Assembly (NCBI GenBank): GCA_903832085.1
Contig: CAIKZZ010000045.1
Span: forward strand, 18,654 to 82,653
Length of the DNA: 64,000 bases
Direction of reading: 5' to 3'
Source: an uncultured Pseudomonadota bacterium
GTDB taxonomy: Bacteria > Pseudomonadota > Gammaproteobacteria > Steroidobacterales > Steroidobacteraceae
Of the stretch, positions 37,557-47,213 are shown piece after piece. The position numbers and the translations under genes were made by a program. The notes under the pieces were generated by a model. That model did no database searches and was not told where the DNA came from. It was given only the letters and a program-made list of their open reading frames with translations. Positions within the stretch are counted from its first letter, which is position 1; every line of letters begins with the position of its first letter.

Positions 37557-38768
37557 TTAACCAATCTCGACCGTCACATTGACCGGCAGTACACGCGCAC
37601 GCCGGATAAAATTAAAGTCAGTCGCTGACGCCGAACAATAAGCGCCCATGACACGTCCAATGATCAAATCGCCAATCTCTAAGGGCGGCAGTAATACATT
37701 CTCGGCAACTATGTCGATGCTGTCACAGGTGGGTCCAGCCAACACGCTCGGGATACGCTCGCCGTCGCTACGCAGACTGTCGATTGGAAAATTGGCGTGA
37801 TCAAACATCTGCCCACTAAAAGACCCGTAGACGCCATCGTCTAGGTAATACCATGGCACACCATTCTTAACTGCTCGGCCGATCACAGTTGCTACACAGG
37901 TGCCTGCCGGCGCTGCAATAAACCGGCCGGGCTCGGCGATAACACGAACGTCAGGCGGTAGGGCGCTAAGCGCGGCGCGTATTGGTGCACAAAAATCATT
38001 AATTGGCTGCATAGCAGCCCCATAAGAAACCGGAAAACCGCCGCCGATATCTAGCACATGCAGTTTTGCGATCCCAGACTCATTGGCTTCTTTTATCAAA
38101 CGGCCACAGGCCTTGATCGCATCTACATACGTGCTGGGACTCGCCACCTGAGAACCTACGTGGAAGGAAAGACCAGTCACCTTGATCTCGAGCCGTGCCG
38201 CTACCGCGAGCAGTTCTGGCACTGATTCAGGCTGGCAGCCAAACTTACGCGATAGATCCACAATGGCATCAGGTGCTCGAAAAGCCACCCGTAGGAGAAC
38301 CTCGCAGCGCTTACGATGGCGGATAAATTTACCGAGCTCGTCAGCGTTGTCTGCAACAAAGGTGCGCACCCCAAAACGCAGCGCTTCACGAATATCACTG
38401 TCTCGCTTAATCGGATGGGTATGAATACAACGCTCCGGCAAAACACCGGCCGCGCGTACAACGTCAACCTCACCCCCACTAGCGAGATCAAAAAAACAGC
38501 CTTCCGTCTTCAGAACTTTAACAACCGTCAGTTCAGGCAGTGGTTTTAACGCGTAATGAAGATCAACCCCTGGCAATGCGCTCGCCAGCGCACGGTATTG
38601 CGCACGCACCTGATCGCAATCGATCACCATAAGCGGTGACCCATAACGAATCACCAGAGCTTCGAGCTCACTACGCGCGAAAGGCGCTTTGAGCCGAACC
38701 GGCCCATTCGCAGCAGCAGGCGCTAGCGCGTCCTCCGACGAGGACTTAGTAACTGTTAAGGTGGACAT
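37557..38768 (-). CDS. Fold-III PLP decarboxylase, ornithine decarboxylase-like
   Basis: Fold-III basic amino-acid decarboxylases make putrescine or cadaverine from ornithine or lysine. The 403-residue product shows the PLP lysine in LHYALKPLPE, FDLASGGEVD, GLSFHVGSQ, DIGGGFPV, IAEPGRFIAA and the catalytic cysteine motif GPTCDSIDIVAE; the TCDSxD form points to ODC rather than DapDC (LysA). The active-site YLDDGVYGSF is also typical. I chose ATG 38768 (GGAG 7 nt upstream) over GTG 38774. Putrescine produced here could be a substrate for the PuuB-like oxidase at 26940, but that is speculation. Confidence 0.87.
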   Translation of the reverse strand: MSTLTVTKSSSEDALAPAAANGPVRLKAPFARSELEALVIRYGSPLMVIDCDQVRAQYRALASALPGVDLHYALKPLPELTVVKVLKTEGCFFDLASGGEVDVVRAAGVLPERCIHTHPIKRDSDIREALRFGVRTFVADNADELGKFIRHRKRCEVLLRVAFRAPDAIVDLSRKFGCQPESVPELLAVAARLEIKVTGLSFHVGSQVASPSTYVDAIKACGRLIKEANESGIAKLHVLDIGGGFPVSYGAAMQPINDFCAPIRAALSALPPDVRVIAEPGRFIAAPAGTCVATVIGRAVKNGVPWYYLDDGVYGSFSGQMFDHANFPIDSLRSDGERIPSVLAGPTCDSIDIVAENVLLPPLEIGDLIIGRVMGAYCSASATDFNFIRRARVLPVNVTVEIG

Positions 38769-38797
38769 CGACACTCCATTTACGCGATGCGCGAATT

Positions 38798-39757
38798 CTA
38801 GGCGCTTTCTGCGCTACCGCAAGCCGCACGCGTCAACCGATCTCGTACAGCATCCCAAGCTTGGGTTAATGGCGGCGCTTCAACCAAGATACGCCGCGCA
38901 CCCGCACGGTCTAGAGTTCGTAAATTTGCGTACAGGTGATGGCCAAAGGTTTCCGCAGACGGGGAGCCATTTAGCCATAGCACCCCACAAAATGCCGCAC
39001 TCTGAGGCCTCATGGCGAGCACCGCTACATCGGACTCCTGTGCGTACTGCGCCAATAAAGCGTCGGTCACGAGCGTGAGCGGTGTCAATGGAGCATAGTG
39101 GGCCTGCGTACTTCCAGGAGTCCGCGGACCCTCACCCTGTGCCGCACGCCTCACAGGCCCTATAACGGCTTCTAAATCCTGCTGCGAGATGCCGCCAGGT
39201 CGCAGCAATAGGGCCTGCTCACTCAGGCAACTCACGATGGTTGACTCAAGGCCTACACGGCACGCACCGCCCTCAAGCACGATCGCAACCTCATCACCAA
39301 ACTCGTCTCTGACATGCTGTGCCGTTGTCGGACTGACCCGTCCGTACCGATTGGCAGATGGAGCAGCAATGCCACCACCAAACCCGCGCAGCAACTGCTG
39401 CGCAACAGGATGCTCCGGAACCCGTAGCGCGACGCTCGCTTGACCCCCAGTCAGCTCCATCAACACGTGCGATGCGCGCGGCAGCACAAGCGTCAAAGGT
39501 CCGGGCCAAAATCGTTCGGCAAGCGCACGGGCATTCTTAGGAATCGTAGCTGCCCATGCGTCAATGTCAGTAGTCGACGAAAGATGCACAATTAACGGGT
39601 GACTGCTGGGTCTGCCTTTAACCGCATAAATACGCCGGATGGCCGCGGCATTGCTCGCATCTGCCCCTAGCCCATAGACAGTCTCAGTCGGGAACGCAAC
39701 CAGCTCACCCGCCCGTAGCGCTGCCACCGCTAAATTGATGTCAGCACTGTCACTCAT
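38798..39757 (-). CDS. tsaC: L-threonylcarbamoyladenylate synthase (Sua5 type)
   Basis: This enzyme makes threonylcarbamoyl-AMP for t6A37 of ANN-decoding tRNAs. The 319-residue protein contains the TsaC/YrdC domain (about residues 8-190; FPTETVYGLGADA, IYAVKGRPSSHPLIVH, RFWPGPLTLVL, GGIAAPSANRYGRVSPT, LRPGGIS) followed by the Sua5 C-terminal domain reached through TPGSTQAHYAPLTPL. The HYAP linker is the Sua5 hallmark. Enterobacteria have only the short TsaC, so this is the long form. Its start overlaps the DUF72 stop (ATGA). Confidence 0.95.
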   Translation of the reverse strand: MSDSADINLAVAALRAGELVAFPTETVYGLGADASNAAAIRRIYAVKGRPSSHPLIVHLSSTTDIDAWAATIPKNARALAERFWPGPLTLVLPRASHVLMELTGGQASVALRVPEHPVAQQLLRGFGGGIAAPSANRYGRVSPTTAQHVRDEFGDEVAIVLEGGACRVGLESTIVSCLSEQALLLRPGGISQQDLEAVIGPVRRAAQGEGPRTPGSTQAHYAPLTPLTLVTDALLAQYAQESDVAVLAMRPQSAAFCGVLWLNGSPSAETFGHHLYANLRTLDRAGARRILVEAPPLTQAWDAVRDRLTRAACGSAESA

Positions 39758-40764
39758 GAGGGCAACGCCAACTCAGCACGCTGCCCAAGTTCACGCGCTA
39801 ACGCAAATAAGGTCAACGGCGCACAACCCTCTGCCTTGTTGTTTGCAATGACCACAACCTGTTTACCCATGGTTTGCAGCGTCTCAATCAAGCGCGCAAT
39901 GGCTGTGCGATTCGCGGGATCTGAATCAACAATTCGGTCAAATGGAAAGTAACGTGCTCGCGCATCTTCATACTGCTGAGTTGGATGCAGCATCCAGCGA
40001 ATAACGATCGTGTCATGCTGCCACGCACTGGCACCCAGCAGCTTAGCTTGCTCAAGCACATTAGGCATACGTGAATGCACATTAAAGCAGTGGGTCACGG
40101 CACATGAAGCCAGCACATCCGCATACTCAGCGGTTAGCAGCTCGCTATTACGCAGCTCAACGCTATACCGAGGCCCAGCTGGTAGTCCCCGTAAAAATGC
40201 CCCAAGCGCCTCCGCAAATCGTCGCGGGTCACGCAGGTAACTGTGGCTCAATGGCGGGAACTGAAACAAAATAGCTCCGAGCCGTTCACCTAAACCCTCA
40301 ACAGCAGGGTCAATGACGCGTGACACGGCATACTCACTGTCCAAAAACCGGTCCACATCGGCCCGTACAGCGGCTCGCTGCGCCGTTGCCGGCGGCGTCG
40401 TCAAAACCGCATGCGCCTTGACCACAAAACGAAAGTCCTCAGGCACTGCCGCCGCGTACCGACCGAACTCCGCGGCCGCCAAAGGCGCATAAAAGGTGCG
40501 ATCAAGGCCAACTGCACGCAGTAACGGATGATTTGCGTAAGCCGCAAGCCCAGAGCGCGCGAGCAACTGTTCACCCACCTGCTTGGTATACACGATGCCA
40601 GCCCATCCGGGGAACGACCAACTCGACGTGCCAAAGCGCACACGCTTTGGCAACTGATCTGGCAGGTTGGCTAACTCCACCGGCAATGGCACGCTACCGA
40701 TCAGATCCATAGCAGCGCTGGAATCGCCAAAGAGTTCGAACTGTGCGGTTTGATCAGTGCTCAT
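39754..40764 (-). CDS. DUF72 (YecE-like) protein
   Basis: DUF72 proteins have a TIM-barrel fold related to Xyl isomerase-type barrels; no biochemical role is established. The 336-residue product has RFGTSSWSFPGWAGIVY at the N-terminus, the TFYAPLAAAEFGRYAAAVPEDFRFVVKAH region, ILFQFPPLSHSYL, RYSVELRN and VVVIANNKAEGCAPLTL (usually FNNHxxGxAPxNA), which together define the family. The start is ATG 40764; a short leader before residue 40 is longer than in most members. It overlaps tsaC. Confidence 0.9.
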   Translation of the reverse strand: MSTDQTAQFELFGDSSAAMDLIGSVPLPVELANLPDQLPKRVRFGTSSWSFPGWAGIVYTKQVGEQLLARSGLAAYANHPLLRAVGLDRTFYAPLAAAEFGRYAAAVPEDFRFVVKAHAVLTTPPATAQRAAVRADVDRFLDSEYAVSRVIDPAVEGLGERLGAILFQFPPLSHSYLRDPRRFAEALGAFLRGLPAGPRYSVELRNSELLTAEYADVLASCAVTHCFNVHSRMPNVLEQAKLLGASAWQHDTIVIRWMLHPTQQYEDARARYFPFDRIVDSDPANRTAIARLIETLQTMGKQVVVIANNKAEGCAPLTLFALARELGQRAELALPS

Positions 40765-40836
40765 GTAAATACCACCAAGCCCAGCGCAGACTGGCAGATA
40801 TAAAAGAGCGGTACCTGTATAGCCGAGTGCCGCATC

Positions 40837-43728
40837 TCATTCCAAGGAATGTCGCTGCCAGCCGGAAGGCTCACGCACCAACTCATATGCAGGCCAATAG
40901 GCTTTATCTAACTTTAAGGTGATGACCTCAGTCAGGTTATTCCACGAGGCTATTTTTAAGCGCAACGAGGCGCGATCCTCTTTACCTTTAACGACAGCAA
41001 GAAACGAATCAAGATCCGGAGTCGGCTTTCCGTCAACCTCAGTAATTCGCCGTCCAGACCACAAGCCGTAGCGCGTAGCCGGCGAGCCATACGAAAAGAA
41101 TGAAACGAACACGCCGTTAGGGACAATGCCGCGCTGGCTTGCAAGCGCTCGATGCGGCGCCTGCAAAGTTGCTCCTGCCCAGCGCACAATCCGCTCGACG
41201 TCAGTGCCAGTTAATGCTGCCGTCGGCACCTCTACATTTAGCTCCGCATGTGCCCGCCAGACAGTCACGCGCACAATCTCTTTTTGTATAGAGCTCTCAA
41301 CTTCCCGAAACCGATTAGCGACCACTCCATCCACAGCGAGAATAATATCCCCTGTCTGCAGTACGCTAGAGGCCTTGGAACCCGCCACTAACCGAGTCAC
41401 GCTCAGCACTTGACGTCGTGCTGGGCTGTGCGCCTCAACCTTTTTAATCCACGCGTCATTAAGACCGAACTTGCGCGCTGCGGACAGCGGCACCACAGCA
41501 AGCTCTGCTTCCAATGAGTGGAGTGGCTGACCAGTCTTCACACGCTCGATCATCTCCATGACGGTTTCCGCAGGGATACCAAAACTCTGCTGCTGCAACT
41601 CTCGACCAGTGTCGAACATGAAACTCGCATACAGGGCGCGCACATCACCCCGTTCATCAGTGATGACTCCGTCAAAATCACTTGGCGGATTAACCAGCGT
41701 TACCACTTCGAGATTTGAATCCCGAAAAGCGAATGTCCGCGAGAGTGGAAACTGCGCAGCAGCAATAGCTGCAACCCGACTTTCGAGTGACCCAAGCCGT
41801 TGATCTGCACGCAGACCGACGACCCAAACAGACTCACCAGGAGCAAGTTCGCGCCCTGAAAAAGTCGCAGCTTGCACCGGCGTCGTGCCAATCAGCGTCG
41901 GATCGTAAGACACCACCGCTAAATTATGCAGAGGGTTTATGTATTCAACATGCCCAGGCACTTCAATGGTTCCCGCAAAAGTGAGCCGCACGTCGCCGAG
42001 CGCAACGGGCACTGTATTGCGGTCCGTCACAATCAATCCGCGGTGCGTATCCACGATCACACCAGTGCCCCGATAACTGTGCTCAGTAATACCCGATATG
42101 GTGTAGGGCATATCAAAGTTGATCATGACTAGGGATGGGGCCAGACGATCTGCGCGTAGATCATGTGTCTTCGCATAGGTCGTACTGCCCGCAAGAATTG
42201 GCACCACCGCTACCGGCGCGGCTATGAGCGCACGGCAGCGCCAAGACCCCGCACTGTCATCGCGCTTGCAGCGCTGGGCGGGAAACCAACGACGATCGAC
42301 CACGACTGAACCGAGTTGCGAATTGCGGGTGTCTTCTAGCGTAAAGTAATGAAAAGTTGCTCGCGCGCCGTCCCCAAGACTCGCGATCGACTTTTCAAAA
42401 TCATCGATGCCCTGCACAGACTTACCGTTAAATTCTGTAATCACAGCACCACGCGCAATTCCCGCAGCAGAAAACATATAACCGGGATGGGCAACATAGA
42501 TGCCGCTAATCGGCACATTCAAATGCCGTGCCTGCTGGTAGGACAAGCGGTGCACCACTGCCTCACCGATCTCTACATACTCATCTGGGGTGATCGCATG
42601 CAAGTTATCAACCACTAAGGACTTCGACAACAGCTGCCCACCGCGCTCGAACTCGACCTGGATGCTGCCACCGATGGACTCATCTAAAATCGATTCCAGC
42701 GTTAAGAATTCGGTCACGAAACGACCGTTAATGCGTAATAGCACATCTCCAGGCTCTAGCACTCCATCGCATGATGAGCCAGGCTGGACCTCTCGCACCA
42801 CCAGCATACCGACCTGATGCGGGAAATCGTGACGCACGATGGCTTCGGTAGCCGCATCCAGTCCGAGACGCTCCAATTCATCGTAAGGGGTGTAACCGAA
42901 TACCACTTGCAAGGCGCCACGACTAATAGGCATACCGCCTTGAATCAACTTAAGCGCCCGCACCACCCGATCCAGTGGCAAATAGAAACTTGATGCCGAT
43001 TGGCTCGAGCCACCAGCATTTAAAGCAACAGCCTCGCCTCTTACATTAATGACTGGTGAGCCGGACGAGCCACCCGATGTGCTCGAGGCAGCTTGATAGT
43101 AAAACGTGTTGAAGTCATTGTATTTACCGATTCCGTACAGTGGCGCATCGCGGTCAAGGCGCGCAAGCGTGCCGGATAGAATCGATAGCTGCTCGCCGGC
43201 ATCATTACCGACAACACGGATTTCAGTGCCGACTTTAGCCGCATCAGGAGCCAACACGATCGCCGTAGGATGCGCAAATTTTAGTTTCGCCGGATCGTAA
43301 CGATAAATTCCAAAATCATGTACAGGATCCCGGTACACAGGGAATAACTGCACTTCCTCCCGATTCTGAAAGACCGCTTGGGCGGTCACGGGGCCTGGGG
43401 TCACAACGTGTCGATTCGTCAGAATCAGGCCCCGCTCAGCATCCACAACGAATCCGGTGGCCTGTGCAGACTCACCCCATTCGGTGTCAAAAGACCGCGC
43501 CGCATCAATTTGTATCGTCACCACACTATCTGTAATGCGCTGCAAGGTGCGCGCCCACTCCGGGCGTTCATCGCCGACCATCACTGGCCGCATGCTCGCA
43601 GCCGAAACCGCGCTTGAGTGCCTACCTGTGGGCGCCTGCGCCTCAGCGCACGGCGCCGCGAACAGCGCGGCACACACCAATGGCAAATGCCAAGCGATCA
43701 ATGCAGTCTTACCAAAAAGATAGCTCAC
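40837..43728 (-). CDS. Double trypsin-like/PDZ periplasmic protease, Nma111/DEG7-like architecture
   Basis: A 963-residue protein with a signal peptide (LPLVCAALFAAPCAEA). The first trypsin-like domain (about 60-290) has an intact triad: His107 in LTNRHVV, Asp138 in PVHDFGI and Ser222 in GGSSGSPV. A PDZ domain follows (about 300-400; EPGDVLLRINGRFVTEF), then another (about 415-500; GAVITEFNGKSVQG). A second trypsin-like domain (about 545-735) is degenerate: LIVTDRNTV stands where LTNRHVV is expected, and no GxSGG is visible. Two more PDZ-like regions follow (TGDIILAVDGVVANRF; RRITEVDGKPTPDL). The layout protease-PDZ-PDZ-dead protease-PDZ-PDZ is that of eukaryotic Nma111/DEG7 rather than HtrA/DegP. 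Its start overlaps the kinase stop (ATGA). Confidence 0.88.
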   Translation of the reverse strand: MSYLFGKTALIAWHLPLVCAALFAAPCAEAQAPTGRHSSAVSAASMRPVMVGDERPEWARTLQRITDSVVTIQIDAARSFDTEWGESAQATGFVVDAERGLILTNRHVVTPGPVTAQAVFQNREEVQLFPVYRDPVHDFGIYRYDPAKLKFAHPTAIVLAPDAAKVGTEIRVVGNDAGEQLSILSGTLARLDRDAPLYGIGKYNDFNTFYYQAASSTSGGSSGSPVINVRGEAVALNAGGSSQSASSFYLPLDRVVRALKLIQGGMPISRGALQVVFGYTPYDELERLGLDAATEAIVRHDFPHQVGMLVVREVQPGSSCDGVLEPGDVLLRINGRFVTEFLTLESILDESIGGSIQVEFERGGQLLSKSLVVDNLHAITPDEYVEIGEAVVHRLSYQQARHLNVPISGIYVAHPGYMFSAAGIARGAVITEFNGKSVQGIDDFEKSIASLGDGARATFHYFTLEDTRNSQLGSVVVDRRWFPAQRCKRDDSAGSWRCRALIAAPVAVVPILAGSTTYAKTHDLRADRLAPSLVMINFDMPYTISGITEHSYRGTGVIVDTHRGLIVTDRNTVPVALGDVRLTFAGTIEVPGHVEYINPLHNLAVVSYDPTLIGTTPVQAATFSGRELAPGESVWVVGLRADQRLGSLESRVAAIAAAQFPLSRTFAFRDSNLEVVTLVNPPSDFDGVITDERGDVRALYASFMFDTGRELQQQSFGIPAETVMEMIERVKTGQPLHSLEAELAVVPLSAARKFGLNDAWIKKVEAHSPARRQVLSVTRLVAGSKASSVLQTGDIILAVDGVVANRFREVESSIQKEIVRVTVWRAHAELNVEVPTAALTGTDVERIVRWAGATLQAPHRALASQRGIVPNGVFVSFFSYGSPATRYGLWSGRRITEVDGKPTPDLDSFLAVVKGKEDRASLRLKIASWNNLTEVITLKLDKAYWPAYELVREPSGWQRHSLE

Positions 43729-44657
43729 AGTGCGTGTCCAAATTCTGCGAGATAGCGAGCGCCGATTCCCTGCAATTCATCGCCATGCGCTTGCGTACCG
43801 TGGTACGCAATCTTGATTGCGCCGAGCAGCGACGCCAGTCGGCCCGTCGTCGCCCATGGCAGCTTTTTATTCAATCCATAAACGATACCAGCACGATACG
43901 CGTCTCCGCAGCCTGTGGGATCGACTACCGCCGTTGGCTCCACAACGGGAATCTCAACCACTTTCCCATCAGCATAGATCACTGATCCTTGACTACCGCG
44001 GGTGACAATGTAGGCACTGCAGCGCGCAGCAATCGCCTCTGCACTCAGACCTGTACGCTCTTGAATCAACTGGCCCTCATAGTCATTCACGATGACCCAG
44101 GTGGCCTGATCAATAAATCGAGTCAGCGCAGGGCCATCAAATAGCGGTAGCCCCTGCCCCACATCAAATATGAAAGGAATCTGCGCTGCCGCAAATTGAT
44201 CGGCATGGCGGATCATTGCATCACGACTGTCAGGCCCGACGAGCCCAAGTGCGATGCCTGCATTCGTCGGCACGGCGAGCGTACCCGCGTGATCCATCGC
44301 GCCAGGATGAAATGCAGTAATCTGATTATCATCAAGATCTGTCGTAATAAATGCTTGGGCTGTATACGTATCAGCAATGCGCTTAACGTAATCAAGGCCC
44401 ACATCGTGCCGACGGAGCCACTTCTCATAAGGATCAAAGTCATCTCCCACGCTCGCAAGCACATGACTTTTCATACCGAGTAGTCGCAAATTAAAAGCAA
44501 TGTTTCCAGCAACACCGCCGAAATTACGGCGCATCTTTGGCACTAAAAACGAAACCGACAACATATGAATACGGTCGGCAAGAATATGCTCTTTAAAACG
44601 GCCATCAAAAACCATGACAGTGTCATAAGCGAGCGAACCGCAAATCATTGTTGTCAT
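43725..44657 (-). CDS. PfkB-family carbohydrate/nucleoside kinase
   Basis: PfkB kinases phosphorylate sugars or nucleosides with ATP. The 310-residue product shows ICGSLAYDTVMVF, the substrate-binding RRNFGGVAGNIAFNLRLLG, a long central beta-sheet lid, VIVNDYEGQLI, VTRGSQGSVIY and the catalytic anion-hole motif VDPTGCGDAYRAG with base Asp. The GGVAGN context and overall pattern are adenosine-kinase-like. I chose ATG 44657 over TTG 44666. It is translationally coupled to the giant protease gene downstream; no functional link is evident. Confidence 0.88.
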   Translation of the reverse strand: MTTMICGSLAYDTVMVFDGRFKEHILADRIHMLSVSFLVPKMRRNFGGVAGNIAFNLRLLGMKSHVLASVGDDFDPYEKWLRRHDVGLDYVKRIADTYTAQAFITTDLDDNQITAFHPGAMDHAGTLAVPTNAGIALGLVGPDSRDAMIRHADQFAAAQIPFIFDVGQGLPLFDGPALTRFIDQATWVIVNDYEGQLIQERTGLSAEAIAARCSAYIVTRGSQGSVIYADGKVVEIPVVEPTAVVDPTGCGDAYRAGIVYGLNKKLPWATTGRLASLLGAIKIAYHGTQAHGDELQGIGARYLAEFGHAL

Positions 44658-44762
44658 AGCAACCAAACTCCGTAAACATTAAGGGCACCAAGCCACCCTA
44701 GTAAAAAAAGCCATTCGTCACGACACCGCGTTGCTCACCAGCGAGCTTCGCTTAGCGTTCTC

Positions 44763-45161
44763 TCAGCGGGCAGACAATATTAAGACCCAGTCCAGCACGA
44801 GCAAGGCAAATGCTACTAGCACGGCAGCAGAACCTAAGTCTTTAGCTAGACCCGACAAGGCATGATGCTCAACGCCAATTCGATCAATCGCAGCTTCAAC
44901 CGCGCTGTTTAATAGCTCCACGATGAGTATTAAAAACATCGGTGCCACAAGTACGGCCCGCTCAAGCCCATTACTGCCGAGCCAAATTCCGGCTGGCAGC
45001 ACGAATAGTGCAAGCACACACTCTTGCCTAAAGGCTTCTTCCTCACGCCAACAGCCACGCAATCCGCGCGCCGAATGACTGAACGAACGTACAAGGCGAA
45101 CCCAACCTGACGGCTTGTGATGCGGCCGCAGAACCGGCCCAGATGAACGCGCGTCACTCAT
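44763..45161 (-). CDS. dgkA: Diacylglycerol kinase
   Basis: DgkA recycles diacylglycerol released by membrane-derived oligosaccharide or lipoprotein/LPS modification. The 132-residue protein has three membrane helices and the family core: amphipathic RSFSHSARGLRGCWREEEAFRQE, then the active-site VELLNSAVEAAIDR and AKDLGSAAVLVAF. The start is ATG 45161 with GAGG 6 nt upstream. Single gene on the minus strand, with a 500-bp spacer upstream. Confidence 0.95.
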   Translation of the reverse strand: MSDARSSGPVLRPHHKPSGWVRLVRSFSHSARGLRGCWREEEAFRQECVLALFVLPAGIWLGSNGLERAVLVAPMFLILIVELLNSAVEAAIDRIGVEHHALSGLAKDLGSAAVLVAFALLVLDWVLILSAR

Positions 45162-45381
45162 ACAGCACCTCTGTGGCTAATAACTCTGCCGCAATTCGTC
45201 ACGGATTGGTCCGGGCCCCTGCGCACTCTGAGCGCACTGCGGCTTATTGTCATGCTCATTATTTGCCTTTTGATTGATCGCACTTACGGTGCGGAATGGT
45301 AGCCAAATTCAGGCATCGCGACCGGACATTCCACAACTTAGCCAGGCACTTACAACTTCATCACACTCGTGCCACACACCA

Positions 45382-45398
45382 ATGGCCACTGTGGCCAT
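45382..45398. promoter_or_regulatory. Inverted repeat ATGGCCA-CTG-TGGCCAT, possible operator
   Basis: Perfect 7-bp arms around a 3-bp spacer, in the dgkA-permease spacer about 265 bp before the permease start. Could be a transcription-factor site; no adjacent regulator gene is present. Confidence 0.35.
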
Positions 45399-45640
45399 AA
45401 AATTGCAACGCCGCGTGGTTCCATCACCGAACTACCAGACACTGGTTGGGACACCGAGGTAAATCCAATCGTGAGTGACATTGGGTGGTCCATTATTGAT
45501 GTTTAAATATATATCTCATTGTTTTGTATACATAAATAGCATCACCCAAGGCCTAACTGTGCACACGTAATTTACCCCACTAAAAGGCGCACGGGCCGTG
45601 TCGGTCTGGTTTTTAAGAGGCCCCCTCGATCCCATGTATG

Positions 45641-45652
45641 CTTAAGCTTAAG
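45641..45652. promoter_or_regulatory. 12-bp palindrome directly upstream of the NCS1 permease start
   Basis: CTTAAGCTTAAG is self-complementary over all 12 bases and ends 11 bp before GTG 45664, next to the AAGG that would serve as ribosome-binding site. It might be an operator or a site that masks the ribosome-binding region. Confidence 0.35.
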
Positions 45653-45663
45653 TCCAAGGCCAC

Positions 45664-47079
45664 GTGAGATACCCCTTGAATAAGCGCCCAATTATCGAAC
45701 GCCGCTCCATCGATTACATTCCACTCAAGGAGCGTCACGGCAAAGTGTGGCACTTGTGGCCCGTATGGTTCAGTGGTGATGCGCACCTTGCGACCATTGC
45801 AACTGGCTTTGTGGGAGTGGCACTTGGTGGCAATTTTATTTGGATGACCATCGCCATTTTACTCGGCTGTGCGCTGGGCACATTCTTCATGGCCTTCCAT
45901 TCGACGCAAGGGCCTCAACTGGGTTTGCCGCAGATGATCCAGTCACGCCCACAATTTGGCTACTTAGGTGCTTTATTGGTGTGGTGCGTGGCGCTAGTGA
46001 CATTTATCGGCTACAACGCTTTCAACCAAGTGCTCGCGGCTGACACCTTAGTGACTCTATTTAACTGGCCGTCGCGCGTCACGATCGTGATAACCGGTGT
46101 ATTCGCAGTCGCACTTGCGGTGATTGGCTATGACCTGATTCATAAAGTGCAGCGCATCTTGGCATTTGTGTTAATTGCAGGTCTCTTAATCATGTCGTGC
46201 GCCGCGTTTGGCTTGAAATTAAGCCCGGCGCAAACAGATCTGCATCATTTTACGATGGTGCCATTTTTGACACAGCTGTTTGCCGCTGCAGCCTACCAAG
46301 TGTCTTGGTCAATTTATGTGTCCGATTACTCACGTTACCTACCACGTGATGTGGGTGTCAGAGCCTCATTTTGGTGGACCTACGTGGGTGCCTACATCGG
46401 CGGGGCATGGGCGATGCTCGTGGGCAACGTGGCGGCGGCCATGTTCCCTAAACTTGAGCTTTCCGCAGCACTAAAAGCTGCAGCCGACCAGATTCTGCCA
46501 GGATCCGGCGCGCCATTACTCATCGCGTCGCTACTTGGCTTGGTCACTATAACGACCATCAATTTTTATGGCGCGTCACTAACGCTACTGAGCGTCTGTG
46601 ATTCCATCAAGCCACTAAAGCCGACGCCTACGCAACGCATACTGACACTGATCTTTGCGCTACTAATCTCCTGCTGGATCGCACTCGCCGCGTCCAAGGA
46701 CTTTGCCCGGGACTTTGGTGAGTTCTTGGCCATCCTACTTTACTTATTTACCCCATGGACTGCCGTTAATCTGGTGGACTTCTATATCGTGAGACGTGGC
46801 CACTATTCGGTCCGGGAAATCTTTAATCCCAACGGCATCTACGGACGCTGGAACTGGCGCGGACTCATCGCATATTTCGGTGGATTTATCGCGATGGTGC
46901 CGTTTTTCAGTACAGGTCTATATCGCGGCCCTATCGCCGTTTACTTGGGCGGTGCAGACGTCGCGATGCTAGTGGGACTGCCAGTCTCAGCGGCGATTTA
47001 TCTGTTCACCTGCCGCTCGCTAGATGTCGTAGGCGAACAAGCTCGCGTACTTGTCCTTGATCAAGGGCTTGACGATTAG
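45664..47079 (+). CDS. NCS1-family nucleobase:cation symporter (cytosine/purine/allantoin type)
   Basis: NCS1 transporters import cytosine, purines, allantoin, hydantoins or thiamine-related compounds with H+ or Na+. The 471-residue product shows about 12 hydrophobic segments. Features include an N-terminal IPLKERHGKVWHLWPVWFSGD (split: KERHGKVWHLW), GLPQMIQSRPQFGYLGALL (the family's PxxxRxxFGxxG motif), WSIYVSDYSRYLPRD and TPWTAVNLVDFYIVRRGHY. Start is GTG 45664. It is a lone gene, with no catabolic partner at hand, so the substrate cannot be named. Confidence 0.88.
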   Translation: MRYPLNKRPIIERRSIDYIPLKERHGKVWHLWPVWFSGDAHLATIATGFVGVALGGNFIWMTIAILLGCALGTFFMAFHSTQGPQLGLPQMIQSRPQFGYLGALLVWCVALVTFIGYNAFNQVLAADTLVTLFNWPSRVTIVITGVFAVALAVIGYDLIHKVQRILAFVLIAGLLIMSCAAFGLKLSPAQTDLHHFTMVPFLTQLFAAAAYQVSWSIYVSDYSRYLPRDVGVRASFWWTYVGAYIGGAWAMLVGNVAAAMFPKLELSAALKAAADQILPGSGAPLLIASLLGLVTITTINFYGASLTLLSVCDSIKPLKPTPTQRILTLIFALLISCWIALAASKDFARDFGEFLAILLYLFTPWTAVNLVDFYIVRRGHYSVREIFNPNGIYGRWNWRGLIAYFGGFIAMVPFFSTGLYRGPIAVYLGGADVAMLVGLPVSAAIYLFTCRSLDVVGEQARVLVLDQGLDD

Positions 47080-47213
47080 GCTGGATCACAAATCCCCAAT
47101 CAGATCACTAGTGCAATATGGCGACAACGCACTATCGTCGTCGGAGAGATATATCTGTGACAGCTGCACAATAGCGCCGTTTTTTATTGGACCCTAGCGT
47201 GACCAAGCGCTCT

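Larger units (their letters stand above)
45162..45663. other. 502-bp intergenic region between dgkA and the NCS1 permease
   Basis: No convincing gene. It must hold the promoters of dgkA (minus) and the permease (plus). It contains a 5-bp-stem hairpin CGCAC-GTGCG (45279-45293), a 7-bp inverted repeat (45382-45398), an A+T-rich tract (about 45500-45545) and a 12-bp palindrome (45641-45652). A 62-codon open frame (45274-45462) lacks coding character. Confidence 0.6.
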
